Origin: Chryseobacterium sp. IHB B 17019
Lineage (GTDB): Bacteria; Bacteroidota; Bacteroidia; Flavobacteriales; Weeksellaceae
Direction: 5' to 3'
Length of the DNA: 64,000 bases
Assembly (NCBI RefSeq): GCF_001456155.1
Contig: NZ_CP013293.1
Span: 1,054,001-1,118,000 of the forward strand
The position numbers and the translations under genes were made by a program. The notes beneath the pieces were generated by a model. It was given only the letters and a program-made list of their open reading frames with translations, made no database searches and was not told the origin of the DNA. How positions within the stretch are numbered: position 1 is the stretch's first letter; the number at the start of each line of letters is the position of its first letter. Positions 9,105-18,465 of this stretch are shown piece after piece.

Positions 9105-11954
9105 ATGAAAAATAATTACCAGAAAATTATTTGTTTAGGTGTGCTGTTTTTGGCTTCTTCAAATGCAGCGGCACAAACAAAAGATTCTTTAAAAGTCACT
9201 TCAGTTGAAGAAGTTAAAATCACGGTAGGTTCTAGGAATAAAGCAAGAGTAGCCACCGATACTCCGGTCCCTGTGGATGTCATCAATATCAGTTCTCAAT
9301 CTGTAATGACGCCGCAAACTGATCTTACCCAGATCTTGAATTATGCGGCTCCGTCATTCACTTCCAATTCTACAACCATTGCGGATGGAACAGATCATAT
9401 AGATCCTGCACAGCTTAGAGGGCTTGGCCCGGATCAGGTTTTGGTTTTGCTTAATGGTAAAAGAAGGCATAATTCCTCCCTTGTCAATACAAACGGATCT
9501 CCGGGAAGAGGCTCTGTAGGAACTGATCTCAATGCAATTCCCGCATTTGCAATTGAAAGGCTTGAAGTTTTAAGAGATGGTGCTTCCGCTCAATACGGCT
9601 CTGATGCTATCGCGGGTGTTATCAATGTTATCATGAAAAAAAATACGAATGCTTTTACTGCAGCCATTACGGCGGGTGGATTCAATTCAAAAGGATCTAA
9701 TGACCATCACGGAGGCTGGGATGGGGAAAAGTATCAGCTGGATCTTAATTATGGAACGGCAATTGGTAAGAATGGTTTTATCAATATGACGGCAAGCCTT
9801 ATGAAAAGGGAAGATACAAGGAGGGCTATGGCTGCTACCGGGAATATTTTTAATGCTTATAATGCCATTGAACAGCGTGCATTCGAAGAAGGCGTAAATA
9901 TTTCTTCGCTTTTTGGGAATATTAATAATACTTCCAATACTCAACAGATTATCAATTATATCCATCAGTATGCAGGTGATGTTAATTATTTCAGCCCGTC
10001 TATGCAGGCAAGTATTCAATCTGCCAATACTATTTCTGCTTTACAGTCGGTTTTAAATACTGATGTTACTGAAAATGAGCTCGCTTACAGAGGTTTAACA
10101 AGAGATGATTTTAATATGAGAATTGGACAATCCAGGTTGGGATCAGGACAATTTTTCGTTAATTCTGAATTCGACCTTTCTTCAGCTGTGAGAGGCTATG
10201 CATTCGGAGGAATATCTTATAGAAGTGGTAATGCTGCAGGTTTTTATAGAAGACCAAATCAAAACAGGACTTCAACCTCTTTATATCCGAACGGTTTTCT
10301 GCCGGAAATAGCTTCAGACGTGATTGATCTGTCGCTGGGCGGAGGTTTTAAAGGCAAAATGGGAAGTATAAATTATGATATCAGCAATACTTTCGGAAGA
10401 AATACTTTTGATTATACCATTAAAAATACAGCCAATGCCTCGATGCCTTATCCGAGTAGAAGGGAGTTTGATGCAGGTGGCTTAGGATTTACGCAAAATA
10501 CAATCAATGCAGATTTTGATACTAAATTCGACTGGCTTAAAGGTTTCAATATGGCTTTTGGAGCAGAAGCAAGATTCGAAAAATATAAAATAGAAAGTGG
10601 GGAAGAGGCATCCTGGGCTTTGTATGATATTAATGGAAATATCCAAAACCAGAATACGGGTCCCTTATCAAAACCTACCGATTTTTTTGGTAACACAAGA
10701 CCCGGAGGTTCTCAGGTTTTCCCGGGTTTTAGGCCTGTAAATGCTTTAAATAAAGGCAGGAACTCGGTTGCAGCTTATATAGATACAGAGCTTGATGTTA
10801 CAGACAAATGGATGTTGAGCGGAGCTGTAAGATTTGAAAATTATTCTGATTTTGGGTCTACATTTAATTATAAAATTGCTACAAGATATAAGCTTACCAA
10901 TCAGATCAATATCAGGGCGGCACATTCTACGGGTTTCAGGGCTCCGTCTTTACAGCAGATTTATTACAATGCTACTGCAACACAATTCGTGGGCGGAGTT
11001 CCTTATGAGGTAGGGACTTTCTCCAATGATTCTAAGATAACAGGAGAATTAGGGATTCCTAAACTTAAACAAGAAGAATCGATGAGTTTTTCAGCAGGTT
11101 TTACCGCAAAAATTCCTAAAGCAAATCTTACTTTCACGGTGGATGGCTATTATATTAAAATTAAAGACAGGGTGGTTCTGACGGATCAGTTTTTAAGACC
11201 TGATGGAACATATCCTGAAGGCAGTCCGAACCATAATCTGCAGTCATTATTCGATGCGGCAGGTGCCAATGCAGCTACATTTTTTGCTAATGCTATTGAT
11301 ACTCAGACTAAAGGGATAGAAGGTGTGGTTTCACACAGAGGAAAATTCTCAGAAAAAGTTTCATTGAATTCTGATCTGGCAGTGACAGTTTCAAAAACGA
11401 ACAGGATAGGGGATATTCACGGTTCGGAAATTTTAGCTAATGCCGGTCAGATCAGCAATTATTATTCTGAGGCAAGCCGTGTTTATCTTGAAGAAGCTAT
11501 TCCAAGATTTAAAGTATCTTTAAATAATACGTTGGAAATCAATAAATTCAGTCTTTTGCTAAGAAATGTATTTTTTGGAAAAGTAACAGATCCAAACACA
11601 ATGGATGTAAATGGCGATGGAATTGTGAGCGGAGAAATTATCAACGGACAGGCTGTCGCAACGGAACATCCAATTTGGGGAGCCAAAATTATTACCGATC
11701 TTTCCATTGGATATAAATTCAGTAAAGCATTTAAGCTTACGGTAGGAGCAAATAATCTTTTTGATATTTATCCTGATAAAAATTATGGACCGACTAATGT
11801 AAAAACGCCTGCTTTAGATGGATCTGGAAACCTTACTTATGTGAATTCTAACATTGATCTTTCAAACCAGAACCAATTTGTATATTCCAGAAATACCTCG
11901 CAATTCGGGATGAACGGGAGATTTCTTTTTGCAAGACTTAATCTTAGTTTTTAA
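9105..11954 (+). CDS. TonB-dependent receptor
   Basis: This 949-aa outer-membrane protein has a signal peptide (ending ASSNAAAQ) followed by a plug domain at about 40-170. The plug contains LRGLGPDQVLVLLNGKRRH, then AIERLEVLRDGASAQYGSDA and AGVINVIMKK. The long beta-barrel ends in an aromatic residue (FARLNLSF), as expected for Bam-dependent insertion. It imports a ligand using TonB energy. No carboxypeptidase-like N-terminal domain and no SusD partner are present, so it is a classical receptor rather than a SusC. GKRRHNSSLVN-type plugs are frequent in receptors of unknown substrate. It is monocistronic, ending at a hairpin terminator; the ligand cannot be inferred. Confidence 0.9.
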   Translation: MKNNYQKIICLGVLFLASSNAAAQTKDSLKVTSVEEVKITVGSRNKARVATDTPVPVDVINISSQSVMTPQTDLTQILNYAAPSFTSNSTTIADGTDHIDPAQLRGLGPDQVLVLLNGKRRHNSSLVNTNGSPGRGSVGTDLNAIPAFAIERLEVLRDGASAQYGSDAIAGVINVIMKKNTNAFTAAITAGGFNSKGSNDHHGGWDGEKYQLDLNYGTAIGKNGFINMTASLMKREDTRRAMAATGNIFNAYNAIEQRAFEEGVNISSLFGNINNTSNTQQIINYIHQYAGDVNYFSPSMQASIQSANTISALQSVLNTDVTENELAYRGLTRDDFNMRIGQSRLGSGQFFVNSEFDLSSAVRGYAFGGISYRSGNAAGFYRRPNQNRTSTSLYPNGFLPEIASDVIDLSLGGGFKGKMGSINYDISNTFGRNTFDYTIKNTANASMPYPSRREFDAGGLGFTQNTINADFDTKFDWLKGFNMAFGAEARFEKYKIESGEEASWALYDINGNIQNQNTGPLSKPTDFFGNTRPGGSQVFPGFRPVNALNKGRNSVAAYIDTELDVTDKWMLSGAVRFENYSDFGSTFNYKIATRYKLTNQINIRAAHSTGFRAPSLQQIYYNATATQFVGGVPYEVGTFSNDSKITGELGIPKLKQEESMSFSAGFTAKIPKANLTFTVDGYYIKIKDRVVLTDQFLRPDGTYPEGSPNHNLQSLFDAAGANAATFFANAIDTQTKGIEGVVSHRGKFSEKVSLNSDLAVTVSKTNRIGDIHGSEILANAGQISNYYSEASRVYLEEAIPRFKVSLNNTLEINKFSLLLRNVFFGKVTDPNTMDVNGDGIVSGEIINGQAVATEHPIWGAKIITDLSIGYKFSKAFKLTVGANNLFDIYPDKNYGPTNVKTPALDGSGNLTYVNSNIDLSNQNQFVYSRNTSQFGMNGRFLFARLNLSF

Positions 11955-11972
11955 ATAATTTTGAAAATGTTG

Positions 11973-12002
11973 AAAAGGTGTGTTTTTACGCACCTTTTTT
12001 TA
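11973..12002 (+). terminator. Terminator after the TonB receptor
   Basis: The stem AAAAGGTGTG / CGCACCTTTT (one G-T pair) with a 6-nt loop is followed by a T-run. Confidence 0.85.
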
Positions 12003-12023
12003 TTATGATAAGCATGATTTTTT

Positions 12024-12031
12024 TACTTTTG
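12024..12031 (+). promoter_or_regulatory. -7 box (TACTTTTG) of the threonine dehydrogenase gene
   Basis: A TAnnTTTG match 25 nt before the ATG at 12057; the -33 element is not obvious. Confidence 0.5.
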
Positions 12032-12056
12032 TAAGATTCAATCTAAAAAATTAAAA

Positions 12057-13022
12057 ATGGAATCCTATACGGAGAAAATACTAATTACCGGTGCTTTGGG
12101 ACAAATAGGCACCGAACTTACCAACAGGCTAGTTGAAATTCACGGAGCGGAAAACGTAGTAGCTTCAGGGCTGGACAGATGGCAAAAAGACATCACTTCT
12201 GCCGGATACTACGAAAGAATGGACGTTACCAATACTCAATTGGTAAGACAGGTCATCAAAGATTATGACATCACTACTGTTTACCATTTGGCATCATTGT
12301 TATCAGGAACTTCAGAAAAGCAACCGGTTTTTGCCTGGAAGCTGAACCTTGAGCCGCTTCTTCATTTTTGTGAAATGGCCAAAGAAGGTATTATTAAAAA
12401 GATCTTCTGGCCAAGTTCTATCGCCGTTTTCGGAAAAGGGATTCCTAAAGAAAATGTGGGACAGGATGTAGTTTTAAATCCTACAACTGTATACGGAATT
12501 TCTAAAATGGCGGGTGAAAAATGGTGTGAATATTATTTCGACAAGCATGGGGTAGATGTAAGAAGTATCAGGTATCCGGGATTGATTTCTTGGAAAACTC
12601 CTGCCGGAGGTGGAACTACGGATTACGCAGTTGAGATTTTCTATGAAGCTATTGAAGAAGGAAAATATACAAGTTTTATTTCTGAAAATACAGGAATGCC
12701 AATGCTGTATATGGATGATGCGATCAATGCAACATTGAAATTAATGGATGCTCCGAAGGAAAGTTTAACGGTTCGTTCGTCTTACAATTTGGGTGGAATG
12801 TCTTTCACTCCAAAAGAATTGGCAGAAGAAATTAAGAAAGAAATTCCAGGTTTTGAGATTGATTATAAACCGGATTTCCGACAGGCCATTGCAGATTCCT
12901 GGCCGGCATCAATTGATGATTCTGTTGCGAAAAAAGACTGGGGACTGTCTTACGATTTTGGTATTTCTGAGATGACAAAAGATATGATTAAGAATCTTAA
13001 AATTAAATTAGGTAAAAATTAA
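12057..13022 (+). CDS. L-threonine 3-dehydrogenase, short-chain (SDR/epimerase-like) type
   Basis: This 321-aa NAD-dependent enzyme is built on the extended SDR fold. It has a GxxGxxG dinucleotide loop at residues 12-18 (GALGQIG), the catalytic Ser at about 120-121 (FWPSSIAVFG) and Tyr146-x3-Lys150 (TVYGISK). The TPAGGGTTDYAVEIFYEA segment is the signature that separates this threonine-dehydrogenase group, also found in animals and Flavobacterium, from UDP-glucose epimerases. It oxidises L-threonine to 2-amino-3-ketobutyrate, the first step of threonine breakdown to glycine and acetyl-CoA. It appears to be transcribed alone from its own promoter. The assignment is strong from the signature and length. 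Confidence 0.9.
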   Translation: MESYTEKILITGALGQIGTELTNRLVEIHGAENVVASGLDRWQKDITSAGYYERMDVTNTQLVRQVIKDYDITTVYHLASLLSGTSEKQPVFAWKLNLEPLLHFCEMAKEGIIKKIFWPSSIAVFGKGIPKENVGQDVVLNPTTVYGISKMAGEKWCEYYFDKHGVDVRSIRYPGLISWKTPAGGGTTDYAVEIFYEAIEEGKYTSFISENTGMPMLYMDDAINATLKLMDAPKESLTVRSSYNLGGMSFTPKELAEEIKKEIPGFEIDYKPDFRQAIADSWPASIDDSVAKKDWGLSYDFGISEMTKDMIKNLKIKLGKN

Positions 13023-13107
13023 TTTACTTCAATTTTTAGTTTAATTGAAATACATTTTAACATCTGATTAATAAGTAATTATAATTTTTATCTAAAATTT
13101 AATTTAA

Positions 13108-13860
13108 ATGGTATTATTGACTTTTAACATTGTAAATATTGATGCTGAACCCAAAAATGGCATTCAGATTTCCGATGATGAAAGGTTGAAAATTTCAGAG
13201 GATAATACAAAAGCAATTCTCAGGATTTTAGATATTCATGATGTTAAAGCAAGTTTTTTTATAGAGGTTTCTCTTGTTCAAAAACTTCAAAATTTAATAA
13301 AAGCAATTTCATCCAAAGGGCATGAAATTGCTTTTTATAATAAAAACTCCAGTCTTCAGGAAATTGAAGAAGCAAAGAAAATTGCTCAGGATTTTTTAGA
13401 AAAACAGATTCGTGGAATTCGCCAGAAAGATTTCAAACTGCCACAGGAAAACTTAAAGCTTTTAGAATTTAATTATGTCTCCAATATTGATAACTCCGAT
13501 ATTCTTTTTCCGTTCAAGCGCCTGAAAAGGGATACGGAGATCACCGAAGAAGAAGGATTAAGCATTGTCCCGGAAAGCATCTCTCCTTACAGCCAATTGC
13601 CTTATAATGATTTTGTGTTCCAGATCCTGCCGATGAAATATTATCAGAATATGGTTTTTGAAACTTTGAAAAATGATGAATTTGTTTTGATTTATTTAAA
13701 TTCTTGGCAGTTCACGGATTTCAGTACCTATAAATTCGATGTCCCATTTTACAGGAGGTATTCTTCGGGCAAAAAAATGGAGGACAAACTAGATGCCCTC
13801 CTTACTTTTATCAACGAGAAAGAACTTGCTACTTCCCGTATGAAAGATTATATTTTTTGA
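13108..13860 (+). CDS. Degenerate polysaccharide deacetylase-like protein
   Basis: This 250-aa protein has the layout of the NodB/polysaccharide deacetylase fold: a first strand LLTFNIVNIDAEP, then ILDIHDVKASFFIE and ISSKGHEIAFYNKN. The metal-binding residues look largely lost. The usual TFDDG is replaced by TFNIVNID, and the H-x3-H of motif 2 reads H-E-I-A-F, with no second His. No signal peptide is present. Such divergent members are found in Flavobacteriia; a regulatory or structural role, or an altered active site, is possible. The convergent methyltransferase stop lies only 3 nt away. The fold call is moderate and the function unknown. Confidence 0.6.
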   Translation: MVLLTFNIVNIDAEPKNGIQISDDERLKISEDNTKAILRILDIHDVKASFFIEVSLVQKLQNLIKAISSKGHEIAFYNKNSSLQEIEEAKKIAQDFLEKQIRGIRQKDFKLPQENLKLLEFNYVSNIDNSDILFPFKRLKRDTEITEEEGLSIVPESISPYSQLPYNDFVFQILPMKYYQNMVFETLKNDEFVLIYLNSWQFTDFSTYKFDVPFYRRYSSGKKMEDKLDALLTFINEKELATSRMKDYIF

Positions 13861-13863
13861 TTC

Positions 13864-14694
13864 TTATTCTTCATTTCTACAAATTGCCAATAAATCTGTA
13901 GAATATAACATATCCTTTTTAAATAGAATATCTTCATAAGAATATTTTGATGTAAAATCATTTGTTGCAATATGATTTTGTGAAGTATTTTGCTGATTGT
14001 TGAGTTTGGCCTTTTTTATAAAATCAAATATGTTATTCTGAAGTTTTAAAAGGAAAACTCTTAAAAAGTAAGGAAAAATGAATAATGTTGCAGGAAGCAC
14101 AATTATTCTTTGCTTTTTTGTTCTTTTAATTTCCTCCAAGACCAAATCTGAATCTGACCCTATTTTCAAAATCTCTACTTTCTTAAAATGTTTTACAAGA
14201 AGTTTCCTTAAACTTTCAGAAGTATATTCTTTGAGATGAAAAATATTCCAAGGTTGTTGGATGTATTTGAAAAGTCTGTGTTTTTTATCCGGAGTTGAAA
14301 TGATTAAAGTTCCGCCGGGCTTCAACATTTTGTTTAATTTAGCTACATATTCATTATCATTGGGAACATGTTCTATAACTTGGAAAGAAGTTATAATATC
14401 AAACTTTTCATTTTCAAGTTCAGATATTGTCATGAAACTTAAGTTAGGAGAATTGTATTCATTTTTTGCATAATCAACAGCTTCATTACTTATATCGACG
14501 CCAACTATACTTTCTGCATTTTCTGATAAAATATGCGTACCATATCCGGAACCACACCCAAAGTCTAAAACTTTTTTATTTTTGACCAGGTTTTTAGCAT
14601 ATTCATAAGTAGCAATATGCATTAAATGAAGGTATAATTCAGATTTATTTTTAAAATTATTATTTAATATATGTCTCTCGCCAGTGTCTTTCAT
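13864..14694 (-). CDS. Class I SAM-dependent methyltransferase
   Basis: This 276-aa protein has motif I at KVLDFGCGSGYGTHIL (about residues 41-56), the acidic GVDISN strand that follows, DIITSFQVIEHVPND, and the post-motif GGTLIISTPDK. It is of the UbiG/Methyltransf_11 type, often acting on sugars, lipids or natural products; the substrate is not readable. The C-terminal 100 residues include a hydrophobic segment (IIVLPATLFIFPYFLRVFLL) that may lie against the membrane. It is more AT-rich than its neighbours. Its stop faces the deacetylase-like gene, and the metallophosphoesterase stop lies 18 nt upstream of its ATG, so both may share a transcript. Confidence 0.8.
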   Translation of the reverse strand: MKDTGERHILNNNFKNKSELYLHLMHIATYEYAKNLVKNKKVLDFGCGSGYGTHILSENAESIVGVDISNEAVDYAKNEYNSPNLSFMTISELENEKFDIITSFQVIEHVPNDNEYVAKLNKMLKPGGTLIISTPDKKHRLFKYIQQPWNIFHLKEYTSESLRKLLVKHFKKVEILKIGSDSDLVLEEIKRTKKQRIIVLPATLFIFPYFLRVFLLKLQNNIFDFIKKAKLNNQQNTSQNHIATNDFTSKYSYEDILFKKDMLYSTDLLAICRNEE

Positions 14695-14712
14695 TCTGCT
14701 AAAATAAATAAA

Positions 14713-15918
14713 TTAAGCCAATTCAAAAAGCGTAATTTCAGGCAAAACTCCAACTCTTCCCGGATAGCCCAAAACTCCAAATCCTCTGTTTACATATAAC
14801 ATTTTCCCTTCGCTTTCGTACAAATCTGCCCATTTTGGATATTTATATTGTACGGGAGACCATTTTATGTTTTTCAAATCCAAACCAAACTGCATGCCGT
14901 GTGTATGCCCTGAAAGCGTTAAATGAACGTTTCCGGGGTGTTTTTTTACCACATAATCGAAATGGGTTGGGTCATGGCTCATTAAGATTTTTGTTGCAGA
15001 TTCCGGTACGTCTTTTAAAGCATCATCCAATTTCCCGAATTGTGGAAAAGGTTTTAATCCCCAGTTTTCAACGCCTAAAATGTATAGTTTTTCACCGTTT
15101 TTCTCAATGATTCTATTTTCGTTGCGAAGCATATCAAATCCGGCCTGCTTTTCATAACTGATTAAAGCTTCAAGGTTTTGTTTTTTGGCATCCAGTGAAG
15201 TCCAGTTGACGTAGTCTCCGTAATCGTGGTTCCCAAGAACCGCAAATTTGCCGTCCTTAGCTTTTATTTTTGAAAATAAAGGGATGAACGGTTTGAATTC
15301 ATCTGCAACATTATTCACCATATCTCCTGTAAACAGGACCAAATCCGGATTTTGTTCATTAATCAGGGTGATGGCATGTTCCAGTCTGCTTGGATCTGAA
15401 AAACTTCCGCTGTGGACATCTGAAATTTGGATAATCTTATATCCTTGGAAGCTTTTGGGAAGATTGGATAACTTTACTTTTACCTTTCTTACTTTATGGC
15501 GGTATTTTCCGAAGGTAATTCCATCAATAAATAAAGCCGAAAGCACACCTCCTAAGCCTAATCCCATTAAACTTAAAAATTTTCTTCTTTCCGGGAAAAA
15601 GTTTTCAGTAGGACGTGCTAATCCTACAAGATACCCCCCGGTCCTGAAAATATCATCAATTAATAAAAATAAAACGATGAAAATTTTAGGAAGGATAAAA
15701 ACTAAAAATACGGATATCATGATCTGCATTCTTACCGTACTTCTGTCTGCTCTGTTGAAGTGTGTGATTTCATAGGCGAAAAGCCCATACACAGCCAATG
15801 TGATTACCCAATAGCCGGCTTTTATCCAGGAATTATCCGTTAATGTTCTTATTGCCTGATAAATATACACTTCTAAAAGAAGAAAAAGGGCGGCAATAAT
15901 TAAAAAATTTCTTTGCAT
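14713..15918 (-). CDS. Membrane-anchored metallophosphoesterase (YkuE/YaeI-like)
   Basis: This 401-aa protein starts at MQRNFLIIAALFLLL. The GTG 21 nt upstream overlaps a terminator hairpin and is rejected. Four N-terminal hydrophobic segments (about 1-120) anchor a calcineurin-like phosphoesterase domain. All five metal-binding motifs are present in order: ISDVHSG, FTGDMVNN, LGNHDYGD, MSHDPTHF and SGHTHGMQFG. Homologs such as YkuE act at the membrane surface, and some hydrolyse nucleotide-lipid intermediates. The substrate here is unknown. It follows a KAS III gene but is separated from it by a terminator, so it is likely to have its own promoter. Confidence 0.85.
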   Translation of the reverse strand: MQRNFLIIAALFLLLEVYIYQAIRTLTDNSWIKAGYWVITLAVYGLFAYEITHFNRADRSTVRMQIMISVFLVFILPKIFIVLFLLIDDIFRTGGYLVGLARPTENFFPERRKFLSLMGLGLGGVLSALFIDGITFGKYRHKVRKVKVKLSNLPKSFQGYKIIQISDVHSGSFSDPSRLEHAITLINEQNPDLVLFTGDMVNNVADEFKPFIPLFSKIKAKDGKFAVLGNHDYGDYVNWTSLDAKKQNLEALISYEKQAGFDMLRNENRIIEKNGEKLYILGVENWGLKPFPQFGKLDDALKDVPESATKILMSHDPTHFDYVVKKHPGNVHLTLSGHTHGMQFGLDLKNIKWSPVQYKYPKWADLYESEGKMLYVNRGFGVLGYPGRVGVLPEITLFELA

Positions 15919-15930
15919 AATCAGGTTTAA

Positions 15931-15964
15931 AAAAAGCACAAAGATGTATCCCTGTGCTTTTAAT
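15931..15964 (-). terminator. Terminator of the KAS III gene
   Basis: On the minus strand AAAAGCACA / TGTGCTTTT with a 12-nt loop ends in a T-run. It lies between the KAS III stop and the metallophosphoesterase ATG. Confidence 0.8.
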
Positions 15965-15986
15965 ATTTTTTGTTAATTAAATAGTT

Positions 15987-17054
15987 TTAAGGAAATCTAT
16001 ACACGATAGCATTGATATTCATTCCGGCACCTACCGAAGTCATCACAATGTTACCTTTTTCTTTAAACGTTTGACCCTCCATTTTTCCTTTAATTATTAA
16101 ATCATACATCGTAGGAATGGTTGCCACAGATGAATTCCCGAAATCCTGAATGGTCATCGGAGAGATCGAATGGTCGTAATCTTTTATGTCGTATAATTTG
16201 TGAAGTCTTTCGATCATTGCATAATCCATCTTGGCATTGGCCTGGTGAATTAAAATTTTGTTGATATCTTCAATGGATAATCCTGCGCTCTCAATGGTTT
16301 CTTTAATAGCTATAGGAACATTTTTAAGAGCATATTCATAGATTTTTCTTCCCTGCATTCTTACAAATAAACGGGTTTGGTCAGCATCTTTATTGATAGA
16401 AGGACCGTTGGCAAGGTAGTTTAGCTCAATACCATTGTCGCAAATTGTGTTGTGAGCGATGATTCCTACATTTTCTTCGTCGGTTGCCTTTACAACAACA
16501 GCACCTGCACCGTCTGCAAAGATCATCCTGTTTCTGTCATGCGGATCTGTTACCCTGCTTAATGTTTCTGCACCGATTACCAAGATGGTTTTAGCAACTT
16601 TAGCTTTAATAAGATTATCCGCCAAAATCATTCCTTCCACCCATCCCGGGCATCCGAAAAGCATATCGTAGGTTACACATTTCCTGTTTTTGATGCCTAA
16701 TTTATTTTTCACTCTCGCTGCCATTGTCGGCATAAAATCAGCGTATCCGTTTACGGTAACTTCTCCGAAATTACTTGCGTAAATAATATAATCTAGCTCT
16801 TCCTGATCTATTTTCGCGTCTGCAATGGCAATTTTCGCAGCTTCGTAACCGATCTGAGAGTTGGAAAGATTTTCATCAATGAACCTTCTGTTTTCTATTT
16901 CCGTAATTTCTACAAATTTTGCAATAGTTTCTTCAGCAGGCTTGTCAATCTTTACTCCGTCTTCTGAATAAAACTCTGAATCCAAGAAAAAGTCTCTCCC
17001 AATAATTCTATTAGGAAGATAAGATCCAGAACCAATAATGATCGTATTCGGCAT
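15987..17054 (-). CDS. 3-oxoacyl-ACP synthase III family protein (FabH-like)
   Basis: This 355-aa thiolase-fold condensing enzyme carries the full KAS III triad: Cys135 (LFGCPGW), His270 (LIHQANAKM) and Asn307 (DFGNSSVATIP). It also has the C-terminal GAGMN glycine loop. It condenses an acyl-CoA primer with malonyl-ACP. It is about 25-30 residues longer than housekeeping FabH, and no fab or acp gene is adjacent, so it may serve a special lipid or pigment pathway, or be a second primer-selecting synthase. It has its own -7 box in a divergent promoter region and is monocistronic. The catalytic class is firm; the pathway is open. Confidence 0.8.
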   Translation of the reverse strand: MPNTIIIGSGSYLPNRIIGRDFFLDSEFYSEDGVKIDKPAEETIAKFVEITEIENRRFIDENLSNSQIGYEAAKIAIADAKIDQEELDYIIYASNFGEVTVNGYADFMPTMAARVKNKLGIKNRKCVTYDMLFGCPGWVEGMILADNLIKAKVAKTILVIGAETLSRVTDPHDRNRMIFADGAGAVVVKATDEENVGIIAHNTICDNGIELNYLANGPSINKDADQTRLFVRMQGRKIYEYALKNVPIAIKETIESAGLSIEDINKILIHQANAKMDYAMIERLHKLYDIKDYDHSISPMTIQDFGNSSVATIPTMYDLIIKGKMEGQTFKEKGNIVMTSVGAGMNINAIVYRFP

Positions 17055-17081
17055 TCGTTTATTTGATTTTTTTTAAAGACG

Positions 17082-17134
17082 CAAAGTTAATAATTAATAT
17101 TAATAACGAAGAATTAAAAATATTATTAAATTTG
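17082..17134. promoter_or_regulatory. Divergent promoter region: KAS III (-) and 17157 gene (+)
   Basis: On the minus strand TAACTTTG (17082-17089) lies 27 nt before the KAS III ATG. On the plus strand TAAATTTG (17127-17134) lies 22 nt before the ATG at 17157. Both fit TAnnTTTG; no clear -33 TTG is seen for either. Confidence 0.5.
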
Positions 17135-17156
17135 CAAAAATTGTACTTTACAATCT

Positions 17157-17726
17157 ATGAAAAACAATCCGTCCTTAAAAGGCTTACTTATTGCAGTTGC
17201 GGCGTTTATCGTGGCCTTTGGGGTTTACTTTCTTTTTTTAGCGAAAAAGAACTCTTACGTAGTAGATAATCCTACTCCGAATACCTATTACTATAAAATT
17301 AATAACGGTTCAGAAGGTACTATTGCCGGCGGACAGACGGTTTCTGTGGATTTGGATAAAGGAAAAAATTCCATTAAAGTTTTCGATCAGAATAAAAAAT
17401 TATTATTCGATTCTGCGTTTGAAGTGAATAAAGTTCGGGGACTGATTAATATTGCGCATCAGGATTATTATATCAATGATCAATATTATGGATACAATCT
17501 TAAAAAAGATTCATTACTTTTGGCGCTTGATAAGACTGTGATTGACGGGAAAACATATTTTGGAGGCGCAAGACGCTTCAATAAATTATATACTGATGAT
17601 TTTTACTACAATGTGAATGAAGATTACGATAAAATAATCAAAAATATTCAGAAGGTAGAATCTAGATCAAAGATCTTCAGAAAGCAGGATTATCTTAATT
17701 ATTATAAAGAATATTACAAGTTTTAA
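17157..17726 (+). CDS. Single-pass membrane protein of unknown function, upstream of ubiE
   Basis: This 189-aa protein has one N-terminal transmembrane helix (LLIAVAAFIVAFGVYFLFLA, about residues 9-28) and an extracytoplasmic domain with a beta-rich start (YYKINNGSEGTIAGGQTV) and a Tyr/Lys-rich end (DYLNYYKEYYKF). I do not recognise a named domain. The stop codon is followed 4 nt later by the ubiE start, and porT follows 3 nt after ubiE, so it is the first gene of a tight three-gene operon. The context suggests an envelope role, but nothing in the sequence fixes it. Confidence 0.75.
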   Translation: MKNNPSLKGLLIAVAAFIVAFGVYFLFLAKKNSYVVDNPTPNTYYYKINNGSEGTIAGGQTVSVDLDKGKNSIKVFDQNKKLLFDSAFEVNKVRGLINIAHQDYYINDQYYGYNLKKDSLLLALDKTVIDGKTYFGGARRFNKLYTDDFYYNVNEDYDKIIKNIQKVESRSKIFRKQDYLNYYKEYYKF

Positions 17727-17730
17727 AGTT

Positions 17731-18462
17731 TTGACAAAAGATATAAACCAAGTTACTCCCTACAATTCAGAGGCTACAAAGAAGAGCCAGGTAGAGGATA
17801 TGTTCGACAATATTGCACCGAAATATGATCTTTTGAATCATGTTTTGTCCATGAAAATTGATGTTTTGTGGAGAAATACTTTGGTGAAATGGATGAAAAA
17901 TGATAATCCGCAGGAAGTGCTGGATGTGGCTACAGGAACGGGAGATCTGGCTATTACGATTGAAAAAGGAACGGGTTCCAAAGTAATTGGTTTAGATTTA
18001 TCGCAACAAATGTTAAATGTTGGCGTTATTAAAATAAAAAAACTTAAATTAGACGGCAAAATTTCCATGCAAAAAGGAGATGCAGAAAATTTACCTTTCG
18101 AGGACAATAGATTCGATGCTGTTTCCGTTGCATTTGGAGTAAGGAATTTTGAAAACCTTACCAAAGGTTTAGCGGAATTGAGAAGAGTAGTGAAGGATAA
18201 CAAGAGTGTTTATATACTGGAGTTTTCAAAGGTTGAGGGTTTTCTGGCGCCATTTTATATGTTTTATTTCAAAAATATATTACCTGCTATCGGCAGACTG
18301 GTTTCCAAAGACAATAGGGCATATACATACCTTCCGGATTCTGTAAATGCTTTTCCTTTCGGGGAAAAAATGAAACAAATTCTTTTAGATACAGGATTTA
18401 AAAAAGTTGAATATAAAAAACTTAGTTTAGGTATAGCCACAATTTATAAAGCAACAAAGTAA
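17731..18462 (+). CDS. ubiE: Demethylmenaquinone methyltransferase (UbiE/MenG)
   Basis: This 243-aa SAM methyltransferase has the family-specific start KKSQVEDMFDNIAPKYDLLN and DVLWR, motif I at LDVATGTGDLAI, FDAVSVAFGVRNFENL and the LPAIGRLVSKDNRAYTYLPDSV signature. It performs the last step of menaquinone synthesis, the C-methylation of demethylmenaquinone. The start is TTG at 17731: the conserved N-terminal region begins well before the first internal ATG, so the TTG is required. It is translationally packed between the 17157 gene and porT; ubiE-porT adjacency is a known Flavobacteriia arrangement. Confidence 0.95.
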   Translation: MTKDINQVTPYNSEATKKSQVEDMFDNIAPKYDLLNHVLSMKIDVLWRNTLVKWMKNDNPQEVLDVATGTGDLAITIEKGTGSKVIGLDLSQQMLNVGVIKIKKLKLDGKISMQKGDAENLPFEDNRFDAVSVAFGVRNFENLTKGLAELRRVVKDNKSVYILEFSKVEGFLAPFYMFYFKNILPAIGRLVSKDNRAYTYLPDSVNAFPFGEKMKQILLDTGFKKVEYKKLSLGIATIYKATK

Positions 18463-18465
18463 CCT

